From positions 9,478,476-9,542,475 of the forward strand of contig CM022665.1 of NCBI GenBank assembly GCA_012295275.1: a DNA stretch of 64,000 nt, in the 5' to 3' direction. Numbering within the stretch: position 1 is the stretch's first letter; every line of letters begins with the position of its first letter. The notes beneath the pieces were generated by a model, which had not been told where the DNA came from, did not search any database, and saw nothing but the letters and a program-made list of their open reading frames with translations. The stretch is from Chrysomallon squamiferum. Lineage: Eukaryota; Mollusca; Gastropoda; Neomphalida; Peltospiridae. A program made the translations under genes and the position numbers. This document shows positions 50,184 to 63,138 of the stretch, piece after piece.

Positions 50184-50771
50184 ATCTCTTATTTTCATAC
50201 ATAAATTACAGATTAAAAAGAAATGTGCATGTATAAGATCCCATGTTGCTAAATGAAAATTAATATGGCATTGCTTGACGTCTGCAGGCTACATGGTTTC
50301 CTCTAGTTAACCATAATATTAGTGGGATTTATTTATAGCAGTTAAATAAAACATTTATTCATTAAAATACTAGAACTTTAATCTTAATAAAGAGAGAAAA
50401 ACAAACAAACAAACAAAACAGAACATCTTCATTTCTTCTTAGTTGAAGTTATTACTATTATTATCATCACTGTTAAAGGAGTTGATATTCTAGATACATC
50501 TTGTTCTTAAATATTAGTATACGTCTGTAATTAAACAATTATTAATTTTTAAATAGCATGTATATACATTTTTAGCCCTTTAAATTAATTCCTAACTTAT
50601 TTATTATAGACAGATATCGATTATAACTATTAGCTGCTAATATGATATCAAATTTAATCTTCAAAAAATAAATTAATATGTTTTGTATGTCTAAAATATC
50701 AGTTCGCTATTAGGAAATCAAAAAAAGGTTAGTGCGGTCTTTTTGAACGGAGTAGAAATAAGAATATCACA

Positions 50772-50797
50772 ACCGGAAGTTAATGTTTCCAAGCAAC
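50772..50797 (+). promoter_or_regulatory. ETS site plus X-box-like motif at the AK7 start
   Basis: ACCGGAAGT (50772-50780) is a full ETS-family consensus. GTTTCC-A-AGCAAC (50785-50797) resembles the RFX-bound X-box of ciliary genes (GTNRCC, short spacer, RGYAAC), with a one-base spacer and a mismatch in the first half. Both lie within 45 bp upstream of the ATG at 50815, so transcription probably starts very close by. Confidence 0.5.
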
Positions 50798-50814
50798 TAG
50801 AGCAGTGCAACAAG

Positions 50815-52678
50815 ATGACCAGCATACCCGATCAAGCTTTTCCTAACAAAACTAAAAGCAAACGAATATTTATAAATCATGTGGATCAGTATCAAGGAAA
50901 AAATGTTGCAAAGGTATGCTTATGTTTTAAATAAATTACTGATGAGTTATTTCTATTGTTACTGAGCAAAAACTAAAACGTCGTGCTGTATGATTGTTAC
51001 TTGTTACTAACTTACTTTCAAACATCATCTTTCTTAATTGTTTAATCATTAAAATGTTTTTACAGTTAATGTACGATAATTTGCAATCCTGAGACATACT
51101 TGTTTAAAGAAAATCTATTAGCCTGTGGCTATTACACAGAAGTATTCATTATATTCCACCCTCAAAGATATACTCTAGACAACATGATATGTATTAATAT
51201 ATATATTTTTGAAACGTTTAGGACAGTCTGAAGTTACTTGTAATAAATTATGTAGTTTATAAAAAATGAAAAAGAAACTATCTAAATCAACAATTTTTTC
51301 AACAAAAATTAACATTATTTGATATGTTAAATACAAATAATTGTTTTCTGTTATTGTTTGCAGTATTTGTCATCATGTGTTGTTGGGGCCTCCCTGGAAG
51401 AAGGAGAAGAGGAAGAAGATGCCCAGTCTGTTACCAGCTCAGTAATTCCACCAGCAAAAGAAGGCTGCTATGAAATTGTTGGCACCCTTAAAAACAGAGA
51501 AGTGCCTAAACCTGAATTTGTCAAGGATGTTATACTGGTACAAATCATAATTATTTCTTATTTTAAATTATATTTGAAAGATATTCAAAATAAATGCATT
51601 AATAATGAATTAATTCTTACAGAAAAATTGTGCATTTTAAAGCTACATTTTGGTATCAAGAAAGTAACAGAATGTGATGTAGTCAGAGAAACTAAAAGCA
51701 AAATATTAATAATTGTTTAAAATAATGGGAAAATAGTTTTGTTACATATTATTTTTATTATAATCAAAAACAAATGTTATATTCCAAATATTTTCACGTC
51801 TAATTATAACTGCTTAATTTACTTGCTTAAGATTGTTATGTGGTTGTGTAATTTTATTCATGCTTCTGTCAAAAAATTGTTTAAGCAAGCTTGTTACATC
51901 ATTCTTTCCTCTGCAGTTTGAGAACAAGAATCAGCTGTATGAACATCTGGTGGAATGTGATATAATTGTTTATGACATCACTGAGGATCCAGACCAGATT
52001 GACGAAGCAGTGTGGGCAGTCTCAGGTATCACTGATTTATTTTTATACACACCAGAATAGATATCATTTTCACTACTGTGTTTTACTAGATTAAAAAACC
52101 AACAAAAAAAACCCCAACAACAACAACAACAAAGAAACCCCACAGAAACAAAACAAACAACAACAACAAAAGACAGTACAGTAGATTTAACAAAAATAGA
52201 ATAATATACAAATACTCACTTTCAAATAACAAATAATACATTCAATACTTTCTAGATATTACATACATTGTTTATATTTAATTGATATTTTTTAATAATC
52301 ATTTAACTAATTATATATAGATACAGATATATAGATATATGCATGATGCTAGGATACTCTTTAATATTAAAAAAAAATATATTGGTGTTTTTTTCTTTTA
52401 ATAATTTGTATTTACCTTTTTCTGTTTCAATTTCAGAGCTGCACTCAGATCTTGATAAACTGGATAAGCCAAAGATGTTCATCTTGATTTCTACTTGCAT
52501 GACCTGGGCCAAAAGTAAACCTCTTGATCCAGTAAGTGCATTGAATTAATGTTTCATTGCTTTTTAATGATAGAATGTTCAGTTATGACCGAAACATCAG
52601 TTTTCTTTTCAGTTAACTTTATCAGAAAGGAAGAGAAATCAAAATATGTATGTCTGAACAAAATGTTTATGTATTCTA

Positions 52679-52716
<38 letters not shown>

Positions 52717-55700
52717 CATCGTGTTAATCTCCAGTTTTCATAAACTGTTGTAAATGTTTATGAATTTAAAACAAAAAAAGAAGAAAAAATTGATTTCTAA
52801 GTTATTTTACTATATATCTGTTAACTAGGATGATCCAGAGATTCCATTCACTGAAGATGATTATCGCAGAAGGAAACCTCATCCAAACTTCAAGGAACAT
52901 ACAAGTGCAGAGAAAACTGTAATAAAGATGGGGAAGACGGTAAATTTCTTTACTGGTGCATTTTTACACAAAGAATGATAATAATAGTGATCTAAAAATC
53001 AAAAACTCATTCATGCAAAACTTTTACCTGGAAAGTAAGACATTTTTTTAATTTAAAAATTGTTTATATAAATATATATATTTTTTCTGCAATTTAAAAT
53101 TTTATTCTTGATTATTTAGTTTTCTTCTTTCTAAATTTAGAAAATTAATGTATAGGTTGTTTTCTAAATACTCAACTAAACTGAAATGTAAAATAAATCT
53201 TGTATTATTTTTCAGAACAAAGCCAAATTAGTGACTTATGTTGTCTGCTCAGGCCTTACTTATGGAGCAGAGGAAAATATATTTCATTATCTTTTCAAGG
53301 TAATAAAAACAGTTCTAAAAAATTATTATTGATTTATGTTGGTTGTTATTAACTTCAATACTTTAACAACATGCTCATTTTTTCTTTGTTGTTTTTATTT
53401 GTTCATAATACATACCTAAATTTTAATATTTAAGATTGACCCATTGACAAAATATGCATTCATTATTTTATTTGTTTCAAAAATATAATTCTGTTGTGAG
53501 AATTTCAGAGTAGTATATACTAAACAATAAATTAAAAGGATATTCTCCAATAAATTTATGCATAATTTAAGGACATTTCAAAATAGTTAATATTTAGAAT
53601 ATGTTACTTTCATTCTTATGTTAAATTAATAAATAATAATGTAAACAAATATTTTCTATACAGTCTGCCTGGCACAACAAACCACAGCTTCAGTGTTTTG
53701 GGAGTGGACAGAATATTGTCCCAACTATCCACATCAAAGATCTTGCTGGGTAAGTTTATTTAAGTTATTATTAGTTTAATTCTTAGATATGACAATAAAG
53801 ATAAATTATTTTTAACATAAAATTATAACTTTCAGCATTTTAATATTATGTTAAATTTTTCACAATTAGAATTACAGTAATATTTTAAATTTCAAATTAT
53901 TTACATTAAAGCTAAACATGATGTTTATTTTAAAAAATAATAATAAATAAAATGTTTTGTAAAATACATGTTTTTCTTAATATTTTTTTTATTATTATAA
54001 CTTTTTTGTAATAATGATTTTTTTAAATTATTATTTATTATTATTTACCAAAACAAATAATTATTTCTTTATTAATTTAAAAAAAATAAAAAAAAATTTA
54101 TCCTATTATTAGAAATTTTTCTCTTTAGTAATTGAATGTAAATCTGTTTATTGTTTTGAAACTCTCTTTGATTAGAATCTTTCATTATATTTTAATTTTA
54201 CATTTGTTTACATATAAATCTTTTGAAATTTTAAGTGTGATCCAAAACATTGCTGATTCAAGACCAAAAGTCAGATACATTATTGCCAAAGATGAGGGAC
54301 AGAATAATCTTGAAGAGATAGTGAAGGTAATTGTTATAACAGTACAAATGCAGTAGCTCAGAACATTAATACATTCTTTCAATTTTAGCAATAAGCTAGT
54401 TTTGCACTGGTCAAAATTACATCCATTCTGCCTAATTTATCATCATAATAAGGTACAGTAGTTTATATATGATGATAAGCAATTATTTTGTTTTACAAAA
54501 ATTTGCAAAAAAAATTTAATTGATATCTGTTTTAAGTTTTTGTTTGAATTTGTAATTTTAGTTAAGATGAGATCAGTTTCACATTCCAAATCTTGATAAT
54601 GTTTATAACATTTATTTTTGATGGAGTAATTAATCTCTGTGATCTCTTTTTGTAATAAGTTATTTGATATTTAAATATATTTATTATTATTACTTTTTTG
54701 GTTGAATAACACATAAACATTATATGTTTTCTTGAGGTTTACTTGTAAATATCTTTCATTCATGTATTTGTGGTATTTTTACTTTTTTTAAAATTTTGTT
54801 TACTAGACAGTAAGTACAGAACTTGGCAGTGGAAAAATTGAGTATCTCACAAAGGAAGAAGCTCTTCTTAACAAGGAAATTGATGTAAGTTTTAGTCAAA
54901 GATGATTATATGAACAGTTAAATATTTACCGATGACATTCAATAGCTATGTAAAAATAACTTTTAAAAATACAATCCATTTTTTGACTTTTTACCACCTG
55001 CAATTAATTACAACTTTTCTGACCAAAGTTCATGTTGATAATTAGTTGATAATATTCGTTATTATAAATGCTAATTTTTAAAACAAATGCTATTATTATT
55101 ATTATTATTATTTTATTTCTTTATATATTGTTTAGCAAGCAGACTTTGATATGCTTTTGGTCAATTTGAGAATGGATGCAGTTCACGTCAAAGAAAACAT
55201 GCACATCAACTGGGTATCTGAGACCAGCATGGTGGAGAACATGCAGCATATCATCAAAGAATACAAAACCTCTCGAAATCTGCAGGTGAAAATACTGAAC
55301 CTAATAACATTATTTAAAAATCAATGCTTAAAGATTTAGAAAAAACAATAAAAAACCCCATTAATTTGCAGGATGAACATTTTTGAGCGAAACTGATAAT
55401 GTAAAAAAAATAATAATAATAAAAAATGTTTTTAATATAATTATAAAAAGAGGATATATTATGATGATAAAAGAAAATGTCCAGTTAGATAAAATTGGTG
55501 TTATAAATAGAAAGTATTTATATTTTCAAAGTATCTTTTTAAAATCTAGTTTTAATCTATTATAGCCTATCCGAGTAGCAATCCTTGGATATCCAGCTTC
55601 AGGAAAAACAACTGTTGCAAAACAATTGTGTGATTATTATAAACTACACCACATCAAAATAAAAGATGTCATTGATGAAGCTATAGAAGCACTGGTAAAT

Positions 55701-56516
55701 TTTTCTTATACTTAATTCATTATATTGCAACAAACACACACACACATATATATATATAAACACACACACATACATATACACATACATCATTACATACATA
55801 CACATACACACTGACAAGTTGCATGTACAACTCTGTAATAATCAAAGTTTCAAATATTTTTAGTATAAAGAAAAACAACTATCAATATGAGATTTCTGTA
55901 AAAAGGATACATGACAAATAGTGTAGAATGAAATCAAATATCAAGAAATTTAGAATAGTTTAATCAATAAAACATAATTATTACATGTGACTGAAAACCC
56001 CCAACAACATCTGGTTTTTAAAGGTATATTTGCACTAATTATATATACACTAATTCATTCAAAATGTGTATATGCAGACGTGTATTACTAAACTTCTAAA
56101 TGTTTTATTTACAGCAAGCCAAAGCTAGGCGTGCTGATTCAGATGAGGCTGAAGATGATGATGGTTCTGCAGTAGAAGCTCAAGAGTTGTTAGATCAGAT
56201 TACAGAGAGCAAGGAAAACAATGGTGGTCGCATTGATGATCAGTATATAATTAAATTCTTCCGAGAGAAGCTACACTCCATGCCATGTCAGAATCAAGGC
56301 TTTGTCCTCGATGGGTTTCCTAAAACACTTGATCAAGCAAAGGAATTATTTGCAAGTATGATATTTGTTAAAACGTTTGTTTTATATATGCTATATAATG
56401 TTGAAATGTTTGCTGAAATCAGCTGATGGAATATTTATGCTTTGTGATTACAAAATGGGATGTATTTTAATATATGTAAAATATATATTGTTTTATTAAC
56501 TTCTTCTTATTATTAT

Positions 56517-56570
<54 letters not shown>

Positions 56571-58269
56571 ATATATATTGTTTTATTTTAAATTTAAAAA
56601 TCTTTTGCAGATGATGAAGAAGAGGAGGCAGAAGATACTTCAAAGGAAGGTAACTTTGACAAAACAACCATGCCAGAATTTGTCATTTGTTTTGAAGCCA
56701 CGGATGATTTTCTCAAGCAGCGTGTAATGAATTTACCTGAGAGTGTGGTGGCTGGAACTCATAACACTGAAGCTGGCCTCCTGCGTCGTCTTGCTGAATA
56801 CAAGGCCCTCAACACAGAAGATGAGACTGTGCTCAACTATTTTGATGAACTTGAGTTTCACCCTTACAGAATTGGTATGTTTTCTACATCTCATTTTTTA
56901 TGTTTTATGTGTCTCTGTGTGTATATGTGTATGTGTATAAATGTATTTGATAGACTTTTTATGTCCAGTTTTTTAAACTTTCAAGTTATAAAATATATTT
57001 AGAAAGTAAAATTTAGGTAATCATTTATTTGTGGTGTCTTGAGAAAACAGTGCATATGTTGATGATATCTTATTACTTGAATAAATTTGACTCATCACAA
57101 AAAACCATAAATATAACTAATAATAACAGTAATAATAATTATTACTGTAATAGTTATAATTTTAGAGTTTTGTTTAATTTCTTCATTATATTGGATAATA
57201 ATTAAGGTAAAAAGTATTCATTTTATAAACTGCTTCCCATCACGTTATATCTAAAATTAAAATGTCTTCACTACTTTGTTTCTCAGATGTAACTACAGAC
57301 AGATCAGAGATGATGAACGACACAACACAGAAATGTATTAAGATTATTGGAAAACCTAGGAATTACGGTGAGCATTATTTAAACTGTACCTTTGGTAGTA
57401 GTTGAAAAAAAAAATGTTTTTAAATAATTGTTTTATTTATTTTTGCTGATTAAAAACAGTAGAATGAAACAATCTCTGTGCTTTAGGAACAATTTAATCA
57501 TTTGGATTTGTACATACATACATGAGTACTTCTTTTTCAATTTAGTTTGTAGCCCATTTCACCAGAGACAAATCCAGAAAATATTTAAATAATTTTATTT
57601 TTTCTTGAATATTTCAGATCCATGTTGGCAGGGGATCTTTTTGTTACAAATAAAACAATATCTGAATTATTTTTATAGGTCCAACACCCGAAGAACTGGA
57701 AGAAATGAAACGAAAGGAAGAAGAAGAAAGATTGAAAAAGGAGGCTGAAGAAAAGGCTGAGCGTGAGAGAAAAGAGGCAGAGGAAGCAGCTGAAAGAAAG
57801 AGAAGACAGGAAGAATGGGTTAGAACAAAATCATTATTTATATTTTTTATAGTTTAGTTCTTAAATATAAAAGAACCAAGGGCAAGAGTAATTTTAAAAA
57901 AAGAGAAAAAAAAAAAAAAAAAAAAAACTCCCCACATTAATTAAAATGCCTCTAGTAAATACTTTTTGAAGTAAGCCATAAATGTGGTTAATGAACATTT
58001 GTAGTATCAGTGAATAAATAATAGTGTTTTTATCTAGTATGAATCAATAATATGAATTAATTTTATTAAATAAAAAGGATCACTTTTACTTTTGCTATTA
58101 CTGTGTCAAACAATCTCTGCTTTTGGAACAGATGTTTAACTTGTTACATTTCAAATAACCAGAATCTCATGATAATTATTTTCTTATCAACATGTTTGTT
58201 TTTCAGTCTTATATCTTACATTATTAACAACTTTCGTAAAGATTTAAGGTTAAAGATATATTTGATTCC

Positions 58270-58304
<35 letters not shown>

Positions 58305-59131
58305 TACATGTTTTTTGTTTTTTTTTAATATCTTCAGGGTGAGAGGCTGAATGAAGTGAGGAGAGAGGAATATGAAATGCTGGAAGCAAAATCAATTCCA
58401 TTACGAAACTTCTTGATGAAGCATGTAATGCCCACTTTGACTCAAGGTCTCATTGACTGCTGTAAGGTTCGACCTGAAGATCCCATTGATTATCTAGTAA
58501 GTTTATTACTCTCTTCTTGTGTAGAAGTTCTGTGAATTATAATTAACTTGACTGCCTTGCAAATTTAATACTCTCTTCAGTTCCCAAAAATATAAATTAT
58601 TAGATAATTTGGTATATCTGATACTTTCTGGTTTAATAATTCTTTGAATTATCATCTGTTTCATTATCTGGTAAGTTAAAATAAAAAAAAAATTAAATCT
58701 GTGCCAATGTAATAATTATAACATCTATAATTTATCTTCAATTATACATACCAGGTGTTATGTTTTACAAATAATAACCTTTTAGATAACTTAAAATTTC
58801 TGGTTTCTGTTCTGTTTGTTAATGGTAATATCTGGTAGCTATAGTTAACAGCTTATATACACAGTATATAGAAAAGGAAATATCTTTAATGCATGCAGTA
58901 TTTTTTATCAGATAAAAACTGTTTGTACTTGTCCTGTATTTTATAGTTCATTACATAAAAATTTATAAAATTATTACCATATATAGATATAATGTTCTTG
59001 GATTTGTTTTGGGTTTTTTATAAATAAAAAGTTGTAATGTTGTTGTTATAATTGTTTCTAAACAGTTCTGTTTTAATTTTCTTTATTTTCAGGCAGAATA
59101 CTTATTCCAGAATAACCCTCAGGTGGATTAA
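50815..59131 (+). CDS. AK7: Adenylate kinase 7, complete
   Basis: AK7 interconverts ATP + AMP and 2 ADP in motile cilia and flagella. Exons: 50815-50913, 51364-51537, 51917-52025, 52437-52531, 52829-52939, 53216-53299, 53664-53749, 54236-54326, 54807-54884, 55136-55285, 55566-55694, 56115-56355, 56611-56874, 57287-57367, 57679-57818, 58338-58496, 59093-59131. All joins are GT-AG and in phase, giving 709 residues (human 723). The N-terminal half (about 15-355) is the Rossmann/epimerase-like region, with [35 protein letters not shown] and [16 protein letters not shown]. The kinase domain begins at the P-loop GYPASGK (367-373), with FVLDGFPKT at 465-473 and [11 protein letters not shown] in the next exon; acidic inserts break it as in human AK7. 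An E/K/R-rich coiled coil (exon 15) leads to a C-terminal Dpy-30 motif (663-706, [16 protein letters not shown] to AEYLFQNNP) that docks to axonemal partners. The first in-frame ATG is at 50815; upstream codons lack one. Confidence 0.97.
56521..56569. repeat. (ATT)n microsatellite, AK7 intron 12
   Basis: ATT triplets over about 48 bp, some 40 bp upstream of the exon 13 acceptor (AG at 56609-56610). Confidence 0.9.
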
Positions 59132-59982
59132 AGAAGTGGATATTTGTCACGTGAATGAAATTATTGAAGCATATCCATAATATCTGGGACATAAATGACA
59201 GGATTAAATTTCTCAGTATGTGCACCAACCAAATGCTAAGTCACTCTTAAGCTCAGTGTTTTATTCATTTAACAGATTATTTTAGTTTTATTGTGTTCAG
59301 CTTGAATAATATAGAAAACAGTGTTAACTGTTTTGGAGGTAAAGCATTATTATGCAGTTTAGTATTTTTTGCCCTGTTATACAGGTGTAATTTATTTAAA
59401 TATGGAAAGAATAAACATTTAATGTGGAAATTGCAGGTTTTTTATATAGGAAATAATTTCAAAATACAATGCAAAATACATTAACAGAAAATACAGAAAA
59501 AAAAAAGCCTTAATGTTTCGAAAAGTAAATAACGATAAAATATAGGAATATGTCTCTCTTTCAAACATTCATAAATTTAAGAATCTTACAAATGTTTAGT
59601 TTATTTTTTGTTTTCCCTGAAGTGAATCCCCAGTAATTTACAAGTGTTCCAACGTAGATTTATATTGTAATCCAAAAGTGTCCTTGTGTCATTAATAATG
59701 TAGAATCATTTGATATTTTTATATATATTGTTCAATATAGCATTATGATATACTTCCTAAAGATGATTGTTTTGTTATACATTCAGTATCATTGTTTGCT
59801 TTTCATGGTCTGTGATATATTTTTTTTCTTGCATAATATGATATAAAATTTATACAGTATATCTTTATTTCTTTTTTATTCCATTGATAAACTTGGGATG
59901 GATCTAGGATTTTAGCAAAGTGATGTTATAACTCTTTTATGATGTACAGAATTTTATTATAACTGTAAACAAAATTTTGGAA

Positions 59983-59988
59983 AATAAA
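59983..59988 (+). terminator. Likely AK7 poly(A) signal
   Basis: AATAAA about 850 bp after the AK7 stop, followed by a T/G-rich stretch (GTTGCTGTT, then TCTGATGGTTGCC). It is the best-placed signal in the 3' region, and no other exon intervenes. Confidence 0.5.
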
Positions 59989-62038
59989 GTTGCTGTTAAA
60001 ACAATGAATCGTTTAATTTTCTGATGGTTGCCATTTGACTTTCTGGACCATTTTGTTACATACTATGTAATTAAATATTTAGACATGTATACTATAAATA
60101 ATGCACCAGTGATAAAGACAGTTTTTTTCTTTGGAGGATTCATTAGATGACGGTAAATGTGACAAATTAAAACTTGTGATGTTAATGGAAACTGGCTCTC
60201 ATGTGTATTTCATATCCTTCATATACAATCAATTTCATAGATTAATTTTGAATAATGCACCAAAAATACAAATAAAATTTACAATTTTTTTTGCTAGGAA
60301 ATTAAATGAATGTACTCGTCAGATATGTAACACAAAGTCCACAACACTAATAATCAGTCCAAGGCATTATAAAAAGTGTGGCACATCTCAGAATAATTAA
60401 ATTTAAAAAAAATAATAATAATAAAAAAATAAAAATGATGCACTCAACACATGATTCACACTAAACAAGAAAAATAATTAATGATACTTTTATAAATAAG
60501 AATTAGTAAAACTTTTGCAAAACAAATTTATTTGTATGATTATTATATTCTGTTATTTATTTTTTTTCTTACCAAGTTCGTTTTGTGTTTGAGTAATTAG
60601 AAATGCTATAGTTTTTAATAATGTAAAACCTGACTGAATTAAAAAAGAATTAAGTAAATGTTACATAACCAACAAAATGCTTTTGAAAGTGATAATTCTG
60701 TATTATAAATAATAAGGCCTGATCCCCGTGAAACACAGCCCACTATAAAAACATGAAGGAAAATAACGTAAATCTTTACAAATTTGGTTTTTCAACACAA
60801 ACATTTAGCAACATGCACATCTGAAACTACAAAGAATAAAGAATTAAAATTATGATTTTTTTTTTTCACTCATTTAGCGCTTTTGTTATGAATCGTGCCA
60901 AATTGTAACCATTTAACGTAGTTTTAATCAGCCATTATTTAGTGTCGTATGGTAACGAAATGTTTTGAAATACATTGCAAATAATTACAAAGTATAACGA
61001 CTGCAACTTTTCAGCAGAGTTCAAAAACGATATTCAGGTATATGAAAATGCAGCTAGAGATCAAGACTACGTTTCACCCCAAAAAACAAATGTCAGGTAC
61101 TGATCTGTCCTGAAAAATCGCTCTACACTGAGAAACATACTGATGTTATAAACATTTACTAGTTTTTGTCTTTAAATACACCATCGTTCACAGATATGTA
61201 CAGGCTATCAGTGAAAGAGCAAAGAGTGAATTAATTTATAAACAGGAATAGGCATCCAGCACATTTAATCTGAATTTAATCACTTTAATGGTATTTTATG
61301 AGCCTGCGTTCATTTGGTGTCAAGTTTTGAAGATAAATAATAATTTGTAGAAAATGTATATTATATATATTTGTAAATATCAGTTATTACACAAAGAGAA
61401 AATATTTATTATGCTCTTTTATAAATTTAATATTAGTAATGAAAAGAAAACATTTAAACACGCTATTCGCATGTACACAGTTTTGTTTAAAACTCCGATA
61501 AAAATATCGAGGAGTATGAGACCAATAACACCACCATAACTTTCACACACACACACACAACTGCGCGCGCGTGCGCTCTTTCAGGCAATATACTCAACTT
61601 TATTGCATAATAAATATCTTATTTTCTTTGTATCAAAATATAACTATTGTTTTATTATTTACCTATATATAATTACTTTGTTGCTGAAAGGATGTTTAGG
61701 TAATGTTTAGGAGAATTAGATTAGAACATTCTAAAGGATTTATTGATTCAAAAAACAAAAACAAAAAAACATCATCATTATGATTATCAAAATCGTTGTC
61801 TTCATCACCATCATCATTATCGAAATGGCTGTTTATATAAACTGATATTGTCTCACTAGCCCTTGTTTTATTTTTTATTTATTTTTATTTTTTAATAAGG
61901 TCCGAAAGTGAGGAATATTAAAGAGTTATAAAAAAAAAAAACTTAGGTAATCTATGATTATAAAGCTCATAAATGTATATTACATAATTTAAAATGTATT
62001 ACGTATTTTCTTTGAAAAACGTTATTTAAAGAAGATGT

Positions 62039-62257
62039 ATGTATTTTCATATAATAGTTTACACCCGGGTGGATGTTAATTATGACACATATCGATATGA
62101 TGTCCTTGACCACTGCGCTACTAAATTATTTTCTATTGTACGTGAAAAAAAAAATATTCCATTTACTAGGACAATCAGCTTACTGAAGCGAGTCATAGAA
62201 TACCCTAGTAATGAAAAGGCTATAAGAAAAAGCGTGATTGAACAGGTAACTGTATAA
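62039..62257 (+). other. Orphan 72-codon open frame
   Basis: The frame starts at ATG 62039 and contains a mixed-composition segment (DHCATKLFSIVREKKN, then SLLKRVIEYPSNEKAIRKS) that is unlike the low-complexity chance frames nearby. A plausible donor follows GAACAG (GTAACT, 62246). I recognise no family. It could be a 5' exon of an unknown gene, a transposon remnant or chance. Confidence 0.2.
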
Positions 62258-62871
62258 ATACCTTAATACAGGTGCAGAGTTAATACGTTTGTACAAACTG
62301 CAGAACCAACCACTCATTAAGGAAGCCTGCAGAATAGTTTGGTGAGTACTCAGATTCTAAATTTTTTATTTTTATTTTTCCTTTCATAAGTATTACAGGG
62401 TGAATTTTAAAATATATTTGAGAGAATAACGTATAACGCGTATTATACAAAACAATCGGTAAGCAGAAATCACTCATACGTAATGACAGATACTAACGAT
62501 TTGATCTATGACAGTAAATAATATGTTTTCTCCATTATAAATAATAGTTTATTTATTATACTTTATTTTATGATTAAATGTATAATTTATTAGTATTATG
62601 CTTTGTTCGACGATTTGTGAACACAGTATAGTCTCATTTGGTTGTAAAAATAACAGAATGAAAATATATTTTAAAATAGCAGTTTCCAAAAAAATATTAT
62701 TGTTACTAATCAGACTACTATTTGGTATCAGGGGATACTGCTAATTTTTAAAAATTCATTTGATTTTATATCAGTTTATTTTGTTATATTAATTTTATTT
62801 AAGTTTTGTTTTACTTATTTTTTTGTAACAGAAACGTCACTTCATAGTCACATCTTCATTTACATTTGGCC

Positions 62872-63138
62872 ATGCCGTTCCCGACGTCGCTGAAAGACCC
62901 AGCAACATGTCGAATATTTCTTTCTTCACCCTTCCGTGGCATGGAGGAAGAGAGACAGATTCTGATGTCCACGTTCATTCCTGAACTGTGTCATCTCTGT
63001 CAGGCCAAGGGGGTCAGTCTTGTGCCTGTGGACATGCGTTGGGGGATCACCGCCGAAGCAGCAGACAATGCTCAGGTGATCAGTATATGTCTTAAAGAGC
63101 TGGACAGAGTGGATATCTTTGTTGGACTTTTCGCTCAG
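62872..63138 (+). CDS. First coding exon of a DUF4062 / STAND-type protein (partial)
   Basis: ATG at 62872 opens 89 codons ending at a GT donor (CAG then GTATGT, 63138). An in-frame TAG at 62845 fixes this ATG as the start. A possible 5' UTR acceptor (TTTTTTTGTAACAG) lies at 62818-62831. The protein contains RIFLSSPFRGMEEERQIL, then VPVDMRWGITAEAA and ISICLKELDRVDIFVGLFAQ. This is the DUF4062 pattern (hydrophobic strand, S-S-x-F-x-x-M-x-x-E-R, then D-x-R-W-G-(I/V)-T and C-L-x-E-(I/L)-D-R), as in the N-termini of NACHT/TPR/WD-repeat STAND proteins such as TTC41, NWD1 or nephrocystin-3-like proteins. The D-M-R-W-G-I-T form is nearest, from memory, to TTC41-like proteins. The next exon should start with a Y-G-W-type block; none is found before the right edge, so the gene continues outside. 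Confidence 0.75.

Larger units (their letters stand above)
47274..50814. other. Intergenic region between POMT2 and AK7
   Basis: No coding exon is visible. Contents are the hAT-like MITE (47980-48428), an AAT run (48952-49000), a CA run (49574-49620), AAT runs (49970-50008 and 50166-50183), a CAA/CAG run (50117-50167) and, at its right end, the AK7 promoter. A perfect palindromic CRE (TGACGTCA) lies at 49813-49820. Confidence 0.6.
59132..62871. other. AK7 3' UTR and intergenic region before the DUF4062 gene
   Basis: No confident exon. The frames at 59293-59484 and 60131-60400 have AT-biased composition and no recognisable motif. The frame at 62039-62257 looks more protein-like and is reported separately as an orphan. 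A short CA run followed by CG/CGTG (61541-61577) is the only GC-rich spot. Confidence 0.5.

Noticed and set aside
54807-54817. Possible donor GTAAGT near the start of AK7 exon 9
   Set aside because: ACAGTAAGTACAG looks like a splice donor, but the frame and AK7 homology run straight through it ([11 protein letters not shown]), so it is coding.
60131-60400. 89-codon frame downstream of AK7
   Set aside because: Lies beyond the AK7 poly(A) signal, with AT-driven composition, no in-frame ATG at its start and no recognisable motif.
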